A DNA stretch of 64,000 bases. It comes from Kordia periserrulae. Lineage in GTDB: Bacteria > Bacteroidota > Bacteroidia > Flavobacteriales > Flavobacteriaceae. Below the pieces are notes generated by a model, which ran no database searches, was not told where the DNA came from, and saw nothing but the letters and a program-made list of their open reading frames with translations. This document shows positions 7,048 through 15,155 of this stretch, piece after piece. The position numbers and the translations under genes are program-made. Within the stretch, counting starts at the first letter, position 1; every line of letters begins with the position of its first letter. The stretch covers positions 1 through 64,000 of the forward strand of contig NZ_QBKT01000006.1 in the NCBI RefSeq assembly GCF_003054265.1, written 5' to 3'.

Positions 7048-9426
7048 TTAATCGAAGTCAATTCCGTCTAGTTTATCATCTGGATCGTCTTCGTTTGTAT
7101 TTCCTTTGGAAGGATCTGCTTTGTCACAATCCACTCGGATGGTCATGTCTTCTTCATCAGGTTTTGGGAATTTATCTTGAGAGACTGATAAACCATCGTC
7201 TGCATAACATTTTTTCATAAATAATCCCCAAATTGGCAATGCCATCGAAGCTCCTTGCCCATAGGTTGTAGAAGCAAAACGAATTTGACGATCTTCTCCG
7301 CCAACCCACGCACCAGAAATTAAGTTTGGTACCATTCCGATAAACCAACCATCACTGTTGTTTTGGGTAGTTCCTGTTTTTCCTGCAATTGGATTTTTGA
7401 ATTCGTACGGATAGCCCGTCATGATTTCATCATACATTTTATTCCATTTGTTGGCTCCTTTTGTACGGAGTCTTCTTCCCGAACCACTTTGGGTGACACC
7501 TTCCATTAAATTGACAACGGTGTATGCGACTTCTTCGCTCAGCACGTCTTTGGTTTCTGGGACGAATTCATAAAGAATCGTTCCGTTTTTGTCTTCAATC
7601 CGAGTCACAATCACAGGTTTTACATACACGCCTTTGTTCACAAAAGTTCCGTACGCACCTAACATTTCATACAAAGAAATATCGGGTGTACCCAAAGCAA
7701 TTGATGGAACTTCTTCTATTTCAGCTTCTACACCTAAACGCTGCGCTAACGAACGAACATTGGCAGGGCCAACTTTGTCCATCAAACGTGCAGTAACGGT
7801 ATTTACAGAGTTTGCCAATGCACCTTTGAGTGTGCGCATCCCTTCGTATTCTCCATCAGAGTTTTTTGGACACCAAGGTTCTAGCAAACCATATTTTCCT
7901 TCTTCTATACAAAATGGTCCGTTTGGCATGGAATCGCACGGTGACAAGTGTAATTGGTCAATCGCGGTAGCATATACAAAAGGCTTAAAGGTAGAACCTA
8001 TTTGGCGCTTTCCTTGCTTTACCATATCGTATTTAAAGTTTCGATAATTGATGCCTCCAACCCACGCTTTTACTTTACCAGATTGTGGTTCGAGTGACAT
8101 AAAACTCGCGCGTAGAAAGAATTTTGAGTAGATGATGGAATCGCGCGGTGTCATGATGGTATCGACGCGATTGTTTTTGTGCGTCCACGAGAATAAGGTC
8201 ATTGGAAGTTTTACATCAAACGACGCTAAGATTTCTTTTTCCGATTTTCCTTCTTCTTTCATCACACGCCAACGCTCCGATTGACGAATGGCTCTGTCCA
8301 TGGCTAAATCAATGGATTTTTGCTCCACATCTTTTGCAAACGGTGCATTTTTGTTACGCTTTTTGGTATTTTGATGATAGAATTCTGCTTGCAGCTTTTT
8401 CATGTGTTCTTCCACGGCTTCTTCAGCGTATTGCTGCATGCGTGAATCAATCGTTGTATAAATTTTTAATCCGTCGAGATAAATATTGTATTTATCACCA
8501 TTTTCGTTTTTAGGGTTTTCATTTACCCATTTTTTTAAGAATCCTTTGAGGTGTTCTCTAAAATACGTTCCCAAACCTTCGTTGTGCGATTCTGGCGTAT
8601 AGTTGAGCGCTAATGGAAGTTTTTGTAATGAGTCTTTAACCTCTTCAGTAATGTATTCATATTTGTGCATTTGCGCTAATACGACATTTCTTCGAGTTTT
8701 TACTGTTTCAGGACGTCTTCTAGGATCAAAATAAGATGAGTTTTTAAACATTCCGACCAACATTGCCGATTCTTCTATTTGAAGATCTTGTGGCTCTTTA
8801 CCGAAATAGATACGCGCTGCTGAGCGAATTCCGTCTGCATTATTACCAAAATCATAGATGTTGAAATACATCGCAATGATTTCTTCTTTGGTGTATTGAC
8901 GCTCCAAACGTGTGGCAATCACCCATTCTTTGATTTTTTGAATTCCAGCTTGAAACATATTTCTAGAGCGTACTCCCACAAATAACTGACGTGCCAATTG
9001 CTGCGAAATGGTACTCGCGCCTCCTCTAGTTCCTAAAAAGGCAAACGCTCTTATCGTTCCGCGTACGTCAATTCCTGAATGGTCATAGAACCGTGCATCT
9101 TCAGTTGCAATTAAGGCGTTCACTAAGTCTTTCGGTAATTTATTGTAATCAACAGGAGTTCTGTTGTCTTTGAGATAGTATTTACCCAGCACTTTTCCGT
9201 CGGAAGAGATGACTTGCGTTGCTAAGTTAGTTTGCGGATTTTCTAAGATTTCAAAAGATGGCATTTCTCCTAAAAATCCCCAAGAAGCTAATAAGAATAA
9301 TAAGAATATACCTGCAATTCCACTTGCAAAAGTAATCCAAAACCACTTGATGTATTTTTTAAAAGAGGAAGGGTTTTGGGTAGGTTTGTTCGTTTTTTTT
9401 GTAACGTTCTTTTTTGCCATTTCCAT
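7048..9426 (-). CDS. Class A penicillin-binding protein (PBP1A type)
   Basis: 792-residue bifunctional peptidoglycan synthase. One N-terminal membrane helix (about 29-49) anchors it. The GT51 transglycosylase domain has the catalytic ATEDARFYDHSG block (Glu109) and GGASTISQQLARQL. The transpeptidase domain has SxxK (Ser478-Lys481), SVN (540-542) and KTG (683-685), so both activities look intact. The C-terminus is acidic (EDDPDDKLDGIDFD). Start at 9426 or at the second ATG, 9420, makes little difference. It follows gldH after 12 bp, an arrangement I recall as common in Flavobacteriia. Confidence 0.95.
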   Translation of the reverse strand: MEMAKKNVTKKTNKPTQNPSSFKKYIKWFWITFASGIAGIFLLFLLASWGFLGEMPSFEILENPQTNLATQVISSDGKVLGKYYLKDNRTPVDYNKLPKDLVNALIATEDARFYDHSGIDVRGTIRAFAFLGTRGGASTISQQLARQLFVGVRSRNMFQAGIQKIKEWVIATRLERQYTKEEIIAMYFNIYDFGNNADGIRSAARIYFGKEPQDLQIEESAMLVGMFKNSSYFDPRRRPETVKTRRNVVLAQMHKYEYITEEVKDSLQKLPLALNYTPESHNEGLGTYFREHLKGFLKKWVNENPKNENGDKYNIYLDGLKIYTTIDSRMQQYAEEAVEEHMKKLQAEFYHQNTKKRNKNAPFAKDVEQKSIDLAMDRAIRQSERWRVMKEEGKSEKEILASFDVKLPMTLFSWTHKNNRVDTIMTPRDSIIYSKFFLRASFMSLEPQSGKVKAWVGGINYRNFKYDMVKQGKRQIGSTFKPFVYATAIDQLHLSPCDSMPNGPFCIEEGKYGLLEPWCPKNSDGEYEGMRTLKGALANSVNTVTARLMDKVGPANVRSLAQRLGVEAEIEEVPSIALGTPDISLYEMLGAYGTFVNKGVYVKPVIVTRIEDKNGTILYEFVPETKDVLSEEVAYTVVNLMEGVTQSGSGRRLRTKGANKWNKMYDEIMTGYPYEFKNPIAGKTGTTQNNSDGWFIGMVPNLISGAWVGGEDRQIRFASTTYGQGASMALPIWGLFMKKCYADDGLSVSQDKFPKPDEEDMTIRVDCDKADPSKGNTNEDDPDDKLDGIDFD

Positions 9427-9438
9427 TCGTTGTTTGCA

Positions 9439-9924
9439 CTAATTTTTTTCGATTCTAAAGCCAACCTCAGAGATTCCTTGTAAATTTTGGATTCCTTGAG
9501 GATCATTTATTTTTCGCATGGCTTGTTGTATATTGACTTCATACATTCCTTCATACGGAAAACGCACATTTTCTTTGTACCAAAGTTTATTTTCTTTAGT
9601 AGTCATTCCTGTGCCAAGCCATTTTCCTTCGGGAGTTGCCATTTCGTACTCTAGGGTATCTGAAATCACATTTCCATTAGGAAAGTTCATGTGTACGATG
9701 AGAAACAGATTACTATATTCATAATCATTTGTATTTCTCACATTGACAAACAAGTTGTAATTGTTTGTACTATCAGGCTGTTGGAATTTGAAAGTTAGAG
9801 GCGTGTTTTTGTTCCACGATTTCTCTATAGAAATGTATTGGTCATATACACGATTGCCATCACAAGAACTACATAGAATGCTAAGAATAGCAATAAAAAA
9901 TGCGCTTTTAGTTAGGCTTTGCAT
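9439..9924 (-). CDS. gldH: Gliding motility lipoprotein GldH
   Basis: 161 residues from ATG 9924. The open frame runs further upstream, but that part is only the shifted reading of the lysine-rich tail of the neighbouring gene, whereas MQSLTKSAFFIAILSILCSSC is a clear lipoprotein signal (Cys21). The remaining sequence (YDQYISIEKSWNKNTPLTF..., ending GIQNLQGISEVGFRIEKN) matches GldH, an outer-envelope lipoprotein needed for gliding and type IX secretion in flavobacteria. It overlaps the PSP1-domain gene by 17 bp and precedes the PBP gene, so the three are likely one operon. Confidence 0.85.
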   Translation of the reverse strand: MQSLTKSAFFIAILSILCSSCDGNRVYDQYISIEKSWNKNTPLTFKFQQPDSTNNYNLFVNVRNTNDYEYSNLFLIVHMNFPNGNVISDTLEYEMATPEGKWLGTGMTTKENKLWYKENVRFPYEGMYEVNIQQAMRKINDPQGIQNLQGISEVGFRIEKN

Positions 9925-11266
9925 TTTTGTTCGATTTTTTACGTCTGTTGTTATTCTTGTTTCCAGTGTTTTTTGGTCCTCTAGTATTTTCGGCATTGGG
10001 TTTTGCATTATTGCCTTTTTGACGAGGATTGTTTTTTGCACTGTTGCCTTTTTGGGGAGCGTTTCCTGCTTTTGGGTTGTTGTTATTTTTTGCAGGAGCG
10101 TTCGCTTTGGCATTGTTGTTTCTACGTCTTTTTTTGTTTTGAGCGCCTCTTCTTTTTCGGTTTCGAGTGGGTTTTTTGTCAAAACGCGTAAGGCTGTCTT
10201 GTCCTACAACGTTTTCAAAGTTTGTTTTAGTATCTTCTTCTATAAGATCGAGTGCATATTCTTCTAGACTTATGACTTTTTCTTTTTTCTTATTGAGTTC
10301 GATGATTTCATTGGCTTGATCAGTTGTGAGTTTGTGCCAGTTCATCCATTCGCCTTCATACGCATACCAAATGTATCCTTTAAAGATATCTGTTTTTTGG
10401 CAAACTGCAGTCCCTTTTTCGGTATACAGTTTTACGTCACTTTTTGGAAATTGTTGTAACGCTTCTAAATAGGCGTCTAATTCAAAGTTTAAACAGCATT
10501 TTAATTTTCCGCATTGTCCTGCTAGTTTTTGAGGATTTAGCGAAAGTTGCTGATATCTAGCTGCAGCTGTATTTACTGAGCGAAAATCCGTTAGCCAAGT
10601 AGAGCAACACAGTTCGCGTCCGCAAGAGCCAATTCCGCCCAAGCGTGCTGCTTCTTGTCGAAAACCTATTTGGCGCATTTCAATGCGAATGTTAAACGCT
10701 TTTGCCATGTCTTTAATCAACTGACGAAAGTCCACACGATCTTCTGCTGTGTAGTAAAATGTCGCTTTAGAGGCATCTCCTTGAAATTCTACATCGGAGA
10801 TTTTCATTTGCAATCCTAATGCTATTGCCAATTCGCGAGAACGCTTTTTGATGCCTTCTTCTCTATCGCGCGCACGCGACCAAACATCAATATCTTTTTG
10901 CGATGCTTTTCGGTACACTTTTTTGATTTCCTCACTTTCAGTATTGATTTTCTTTTTACGCATTTGCACACGCACCAATTCTCCCGTAAGGGTTACAATA
11001 CCAACATCGTGACCAGGCGAAGCTTCTGTTGCTACAATATCGCCGATACTTAGCGATAGGTTTTCTGTATTTCTATAAAAATGTTTTCTACTGTTTTTAA
11101 AGCGCACTTCCACACAATCAAAGGGTTTTTGATTGCTTGGCAGCGACATGTTTGATAACCAATTGAAAACCGTTAGCTTGTTACAGCTATCAGTACCACA
11201 AGTTCCATTGTTTTTGCAGCCTCTTGGTTGACCATCTTTACTAGTTGAACAACTGTTACAACTCAT
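9908..11266 (-). CDS. PSP1-domain protein (RicT/YaaT-like)
   Basis: 452 residues. The core (about 40-300) is a PSP1 domain with the Cys cluster GIGSCGRELCCSTWL and QCGKLKCCLNFEL, which in RicT/YaaT binds iron-sulfur clusters. The N-terminus adds a further Cys-rich stretch, MSCNSCSTSKDGQPRGCKNNGTCGTDSC. The last 100 residues are a low-complexity Lys/Asn/Arg tail (RNRKRRGAQNKKRRRNNN...), likely disordered and perhaps RNA-binding. Bacillus RicT works in RNA maturation with RicA/RicF, but whether that holds in Bacteroidota is not shown by sequence. Confidence 0.88.
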   Translation of the reverse strand: MSCNSCSTSKDGQPRGCKNNGTCGTDSCNKLTVFNWLSNMSLPSNQKPFDCVEVRFKNSRKHFYRNTENLSLSIGDIVATEASPGHDVGIVTLTGELVRVQMRKKKINTESEEIKKVYRKASQKDIDVWSRARDREEGIKKRSRELAIALGLQMKISDVEFQGDASKATFYYTAEDRVDFRQLIKDMAKAFNIRIEMRQIGFRQEAARLGGIGSCGRELCCSTWLTDFRSVNTAAARYQQLSLNPQKLAGQCGKLKCCLNFELDAYLEALQQFPKSDVKLYTEKGTAVCQKTDIFKGYIWYAYEGEWMNWHKLTTDQANEIIELNKKKEKVISLEEYALDLIEEDTKTNFENVVGQDSLTRFDKKPTRNRKRRGAQNKKRRRNNNAKANAPAKNNNNPKAGNAPQKGNSAKNNPRQKGNNAKPNAENTRGPKNTGNKNNNRRKKSNKNAKPN

Positions 11267-11365
11267 ATTTTTATATATAGAATCTGCGTTTCGGGAATGC
11301 AGATGTAGGGTTCGTATTCTTTTCTAAAAATGTAAAGATAGGATTATTTCTGTAGCATCGAAAAT

Positions 11366-12397
11366 CTACTTTTTATACTTCAATACTTCTGAGCGACCTT
11401 TTTTGAAGATTTTGTTGCTAACTTCTTTCCCTTTGCGCAATTCTTTTTGTACATCTGCAGGCAAGCTGTGTACTTCTTTACACGCATCAGAACAACAATC
11501 ATTCATTTTTTCGGCACATTCTTCACATTGAATAAAGAGTAAATGACAGGCTTCGTTGGCACAGTTTACATGCGTATCACATGGTTTTCCGCATTGGTGA
11601 CAATTGGCAATGATGTCTTCCGAAATACGCTCACCTCTTCGATGGTCAAACACAAAGTTTTTTCCGATGAATTTATTTTCTAAATTCTGTTCTTCAACTT
11701 GTCGTGCATAATTGATAATGCCACCTTCTAGCTGAAAAACGTTTTTAAAACCTTTATGTTTAAAGTACGCACTCGCTTTTTCACAACGAATTCCACCCGT
11801 ACAGTACATCACCAAGTTTTTGTCTTCTTTGTGGTCTTTCAAATCGTCTTCGATGATGGGCAACGATTCTCTAAACGTATCTACATCAGGTGTAATGGCA
11901 CCTTGAAAATGCCCAATTTCACTTTCGTAGTGATTGCGCATATCTACCAAAATGGTATTTTCGTCGTCTAACAATGTGTTAAATTGCTCAGCGGCAACGT
12001 GTACACCTTTGTTGGTAACATCAAAACTCTCGTCATTTAATCCGTCAGCTACAATCTTATCTCTTACTTTCACTTTGAGCTTTAGGAAGGACATATTATC
12101 TTGTTCAATAGCCACATTTAAGCGTACGTTTTCTAAAAAAGAAATCGTGTCTAAATGTTCTTTAAAAGCATTGAAGTTTTCTGCCGGCACAGAAAGTTGC
12201 GCATTGATTCCTTCGTACGACACATAAATTCGACCTAAAACGTCCAATTGGTCCCAGTTGATAAATAAGTGATTTCGTAAAATTTCGGGGTTTCCGATGT
12301 GTGCGTATTTATAGAAAGAAATCGTCATGCGATCCTTACCAGCTTTTTCGATAAGTTCGGCTCTTTCCTTCGCACTTAATTTATTGTACAGTTGCAT
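11366..12397 (-). CDS. trhO: tRNA U34 hydroxylase TrhO (rhodanese family, YceA)
   Basis: 343 residues, matching the length of E. coli TrhO/YceA, which forms 5-hydroxyuridine at the tRNA wobble position. An N-terminal acylphosphatase-like domain (about 1-115) precedes a rhodanese domain with the active-site loop YCTGGIRCEKA (Cys199). The C-terminus has a cysteine-rich, probably metal-binding region (CHQCGKPCDTHVNC, CHLLFIQCEEC, CCSDAC). Single gene with its own upstream region; a TAGTTTTG box on the minus strand (12436-12443) could be its -7 promoter element. Confidence 0.92.
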   Translation of the reverse strand: MQLYNKLSAKERAELIEKAGKDRMTISFYKYAHIGNPEILRNHLFINWDQLDVLGRIYVSYEGINAQLSVPAENFNAFKEHLDTISFLENVRLNVAIEQDNMSFLKLKVKVRDKIVADGLNDESFDVTNKGVHVAAEQFNTLLDDENTILVDMRNHYESEIGHFQGAITPDVDTFRESLPIIEDDLKDHKEDKNLVMYCTGGIRCEKASAYFKHKGFKNVFQLEGGIINYARQVEEQNLENKFIGKNFVFDHRRGERISEDIIANCHQCGKPCDTHVNCANEACHLLFIQCEECAEKMNDCCSDACKEVHSLPADVQKELRKGKEVSNKIFKKGRSEVLKYKK

Positions 12398-12435
12398 GCT
12401 ATATCAATTTTTAAGTTTAAAGTGAATATTTTCGG

Positions 12436-12443
12436 CAAAACTA
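12436..12443 (-). promoter_or_regulatory. Possible -7 promoter box of trhO
   Basis: TAGTTTTG on the minus strand fits the Bacteroidota -7 consensus TAnnTTTG, 39 bp upstream of the trhO start. No clear -33 TTG at the expected distance, so support is modest. Confidence 0.3.
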
Positions 12444-12678
12444 CATTTTTTTTACTAACTATCGTGGTTTAAGCGAAAAAACAACGCTTATAAAGAAGTT
12501 TCTACGCTTGCAAACTTAATTTTCAATAATGTACTATAAATGAATTACTTTAGTGAAGAGGTGAAGAATTTTGTTCAGAAAATAAATTTTACATGGCAAG
12601 AACGTTTAAAAAAGAGGAGAAAATCGTCCGTTTTGGGTGTGGAAAAAAACTTTTTACTGCAACTACGGGAAAAATAAA

Positions 12679-12704
12679 AGTGCTTCTATGTGGACAGAAG
12701 CACT
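12679..12704 (-). terminator. Orphan minus-strand terminator-like hairpin
   Basis: AGTGCTTCT / AGAAGCACT, perfect 9-base stem and 8-nt loop. Only the minus-strand reading is followed by a U-rich tail (CTTTTATTTTTC). No minus-strand gene lies between it and recA. Confidence 0.4.
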
Positions 12705-12957
12705 CTTACTAGCTAATTCATTGTTAATATTACTTTTCTTTTGTAAAGAATATAGTTAACAATGAAGCTAGCCACCGTCTAGCTTGCAATTCCCGAATAT
12801 TGGGAACGAAGCGTTGTCTTGTGTTTGGTAAATAAATTTATGAAATACTCTCATTTTGTTGATTCCTAATTTTACTAATTAGATACACGTTTATGAAAAA
12901 GGTTGCGTCTGAGAGTGAAATTTTTGAGTGGATTTGTCCAAAATGAGAAATGACGAA

Positions 12958-12988
12958 TTGGTTTCAGCAAAAAGAAATAGTAATTTAG
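12958..12988 (+). promoter_or_regulatory. Possible recA promoter
   Basis: TTG at 12958-12960, a 20-base spacer, then TAATTTAG (12981-12988), one base off the Bacteroidota TAnnTTTG box; 32 bp before the recA start. No SOS-like operator was recognised. Confidence 0.35.
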
Positions 12989-13020
12989 CAACGTTCAAAT
13001 TAACATAGAAAATTGACATA

Positions 13021-14028
13021 ATGAGTTCAGATAAAGAAAAAGAAGCAAAATTAAAAGCATTAAAATTAACCCTCGATAAGCTCGACAAAACTTACGGAAA
13101 AGGTTCTGTGATGAAATTGGGTGATTCGGTTGTAGAAGATGTAGAAACCATTTCATCGGGTTCATTAGGATTGGACATCGCGTTGGGCGTTGGCGGATAT
13201 CCTAGAGGAAGAGTGATTGAAATATTTGGTCCAGAATCATCTGGTAAAACAACATTGACATTGCACGCCATTGCAGAAGCTCAGAAAAAAGGAGGGATTG
13301 CTGCTTTTATTGATGCAGAACACGCGTTTGACCGTTTTTATGCAGAAAAATTAGGGGTTGACATTGACAACTTAATCATTTCACAACCTGACCACGGAGA
13401 GCAAGCATTGGAAATTGCGGATAATTTGATTCGCTCAGGTGCCATTGATATTGTGATTATTGACTCGGTGGCTGCTTTGACGCCAAAAAGTGAAATTGAA
13501 GGTGAAATGGGTGATTCCAAAATGGGATTGCACGCGCGCTTAATGTCGCAAGCCTTACGTAAATTGACAGCTTCGATTAGCAAAACCAATTGTACGGTGA
13601 TTTTCATTAACCAATTACGTGAAAAAATTGGAGTGATGTTCGGGAATCCAGAAACAACCACTGGTGGAAATGCCTTAAAATTCTATGCTTCTGTTCGTTT
13701 AGATATCAGACGTTCTACTCAAATCAAAGGAACTGATGGCGATGTAAAAGGGAACAAAACACGTGTAAAAGTGGTGAAAAATAAAGTAGCTCCACCATTT
13801 AAAACAGTTGAGTTTGACATTATGTATGGTGAAGGAATTTCTAAAGTTGGAGAAATTTTGGATATCGGTGTGAACTATGAAATCATCAAAAAGAGCGGTT
13901 CGTGGTTTAGTTATGGCGATTCCAAACTTGGACAAGGACGCGATGCTGTGAAAACTTTATTAGAAGACAATCCAGAATTATTAGAAGAATTGGAAGTGAA
14001 AATCAAAGAGGCAATTACCAACAGCTAA
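13021..14028 (+). CDS. recA: Recombinase RecA
   Basis: 335 residues, full length. Walker A GPESSGKT (70-77), the conserved [23 protein letters not shown] stretch with the Walker B Asp and loop L1, and the L2 region ([24 protein letters not shown]) are all present. RecA forms ATP-dependent filaments on single-stranded DNA for strand exchange, repair and SOS signalling. Transcribed alone and followed by a strong terminator. Confidence 0.98.
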   Translation: MSSDKEKEAKLKALKLTLDKLDKTYGKGSVMKLGDSVVEDVETISSGSLGLDIALGVGGYPRGRVIEIFGPESSGKTTLTLHAIAEAQKKGGIAAFIDAEHAFDRFYAEKLGVDIDNLIISQPDHGEQALEIADNLIRSGAIDIVIIDSVAALTPKSEIEGEMGDSKMGLHARLMSQALRKLTASISKTNCTVIFINQLREKIGVMFGNPETTTGGNALKFYASVRLDIRRSTQIKGTDGDVKGNKTRVKVVKNKVAPPFKTVEFDIMYGEGISKVGEILDIGVNYEIIKKSGSWFSYGDSKLGQGRDAVKTLLEDNPELLEELEVKIKEAITNS

Positions 14029-14067
14029 ACTGCCTTTAAAAATAATATTTCATTAATAATTATGATA

Positions 14068-14096
14068 AAAAAATCCCGTGAAGGGATTTTTTTTAT
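14068..14096 (+). terminator. recA terminator
   Basis: AAAAATCCC-GTGAA-GGGATTTTTTTT, short GC stem followed by eight T, 40 bp after the recA stop. Confidence 0.85.
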
Positions 14097-14158
14097 TTTT
14101 AGACGCAACCTTTTTGCTTTTTCTACATCTACTTGAAAAGTAGTTTATAAATTTGATT

Positions 14159-14587
14159 ATGAAGAAGATATTATTTTTAGCGTTGATAATGAGTTTGATG
14201 GTTTTCAATTCATGCTCTGTTGAGGATAATGTATCAGATATTCAATTTCAATTTGAATTTATCCCAATCGATAGTGTAGAAATACCTACAACTTTTAACT
14301 ATGGAGATACACATACCATTAGCGTAACGTACAAGCGTCCGTCAACGTGCCACACGTTTAGCAACTTTGAATACGAGCAGAGTACAGGAAATTTGAGAAC
14401 TGTTGCCGTTGTTAATTTTGTAACGTTTGGAAATGGCTGTGAACCGTTAGAAGAAGAATTTGAAACCAAAACCTTTAGCTTTAATGCATTGAGTATTGAG
14501 CCATATACATTCCGTTTTTGGCAAGGAAAAGATGATGATGGACAAGACACGTACTTGATATATGAAGTACCTGTAAACAATAATTAA
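14159..14587 (+). CDS. Small lipoprotein, unknown
   Basis: 142 residues from ATG 14159 (a TTG two codons upstream is in frame but unlikely). Residues 1-20 are a lipoprotein signal (MSLMVFNSC; Cys at about 20). The rest looks like an all-beta domain with a Cys pair (RPSTCHTF, FGNGCEPLEEEF) and ends ...DTYLIYEVPVNNN. No family recognised. It sits 28 bp before an ECF sigma factor and may belong to that transcription unit. Confidence 0.75.
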   Translation: MKKILFLALIMSLMVFNSCSVEDNVSDIQFQFEFIPIDSVEIPTTFNYGDTHTISVTYKRPSTCHTFSNFEYEQSTGNLRTVAVVNFVTFGNGCEPLEEEFETKTFSFNALSIEPYTFRFWQGKDDDGQDTYLIYEVPVNNN

Positions 14588-14615
14588 AGATAGGCTACTA
14601 AAACCAACAAAACGA

Positions 14616-15155
14616 GTGAGTTTAGAACAACTCATACATAATTGCAAGAACAATGACCGCGATGCACAAGCACAATTGTATAGAGAATTCTCAAAAAAAC
14701 TATACGCTACAAGCTTAAAGTATTCACGGAACAAGCTTGAAGCGGAAGACAATCTGCAAGATAGCTTTATGGTTATTTTTGAAAAAATTGGTCAGTACAA
14801 TTTTAAAGGCTCGTTTGAAGGTTGGTTGCGAAGAATTACCGTAAATACGGTGCTTCAAAAGTATCGAAACAAAGGTATTTTTGAGGTTGTGAATGAACGT
14901 GTGCTCAAAGAAGAGTCCGTAACTATATACGAAGAAGATGTTTCTTTAGATTATTTATTAAACATCGTTCAAGAATTGCCCGATCGATATCGATTGGTTT
15001 TTAATTTATATGTGCTTGATGATTATTCGCATCAAGAAATTGCTGAAATGTTAGGAATTTCAGTAGGAACTTCAAAGTCAAATTTGGCACGCGCACGAAT
15101 GATTTTGAAGCAAAAAGTAGAATCGTTTAAAAAAAAAATCGCCATAAATGAGTGA
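14616..15155 (+). CDS. ECF RNA polymerase sigma factor
   Basis: 179 residues starting at GTG 14616 (no nearby in-frame ATG). Region 2 (AQLYREFSKKLYATSLKYSRNKLEAEDNLQDSFMVIFEKI) and region 4 (LPDRYRLVFNLYVLDDYSHQEIAEMLGISVGTSKSNLARARMILKQ) are clear; no extra domains. Its stop overlaps the next gene by 8 bp, so the downstream envelope protein is translationally coupled and a likely regulator. Confidence 0.92.
   Translation: MSLEQLIHNCKNNDRDAQAQLYREFSKKLYATSLKYSRNKLEAEDNLQDSFMVIFEKIGQYNFKGSFEGWLRRITVNTVLQKYRNKGIFEVVNERVLKEESVTIYEEDVSLDYLLNIVQELPDRYRLVFNLYVLDDYSHQEIAEMLGISVGTSKSNLARARMILKQKVESFKKKIAINE

Larger units (their letters stand above)
12398..13020. other. Structured 620-bp intergenic region between trhO and recA
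   Basis: No convincing gene. It holds a 45-codon open frame at 12540-12677 with no recognisable product. A 9-base hairpin (12679-12687 / 12696-12704) has a T-rich tail only on the minus strand. A bulged 16-base inverted repeat follows (CTAGC + TTCATTGTTAA at 12709-12727 against TTAACAATGAA + GCTAG at 12756-12771). The recA promoter is presumably at the right edge. The minus-strand terminator has no annotated gene upstream of it, so a small RNA reading leftwards is possible. Confidence 0.5.

Noticed and set aside
9925-10182. N-terminal extension of gldH
   Set aside because: It is the shifted reading of the lysine/asparagine-rich tail of the PSP1 gene; a lipoprotein signal starts at 9924.
12891-13088. 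65-codon minus-strand ORF over the recA start
   Set aside because: Half of it is antisense to recA and the rest is AT-rich leader; not a credible gene.
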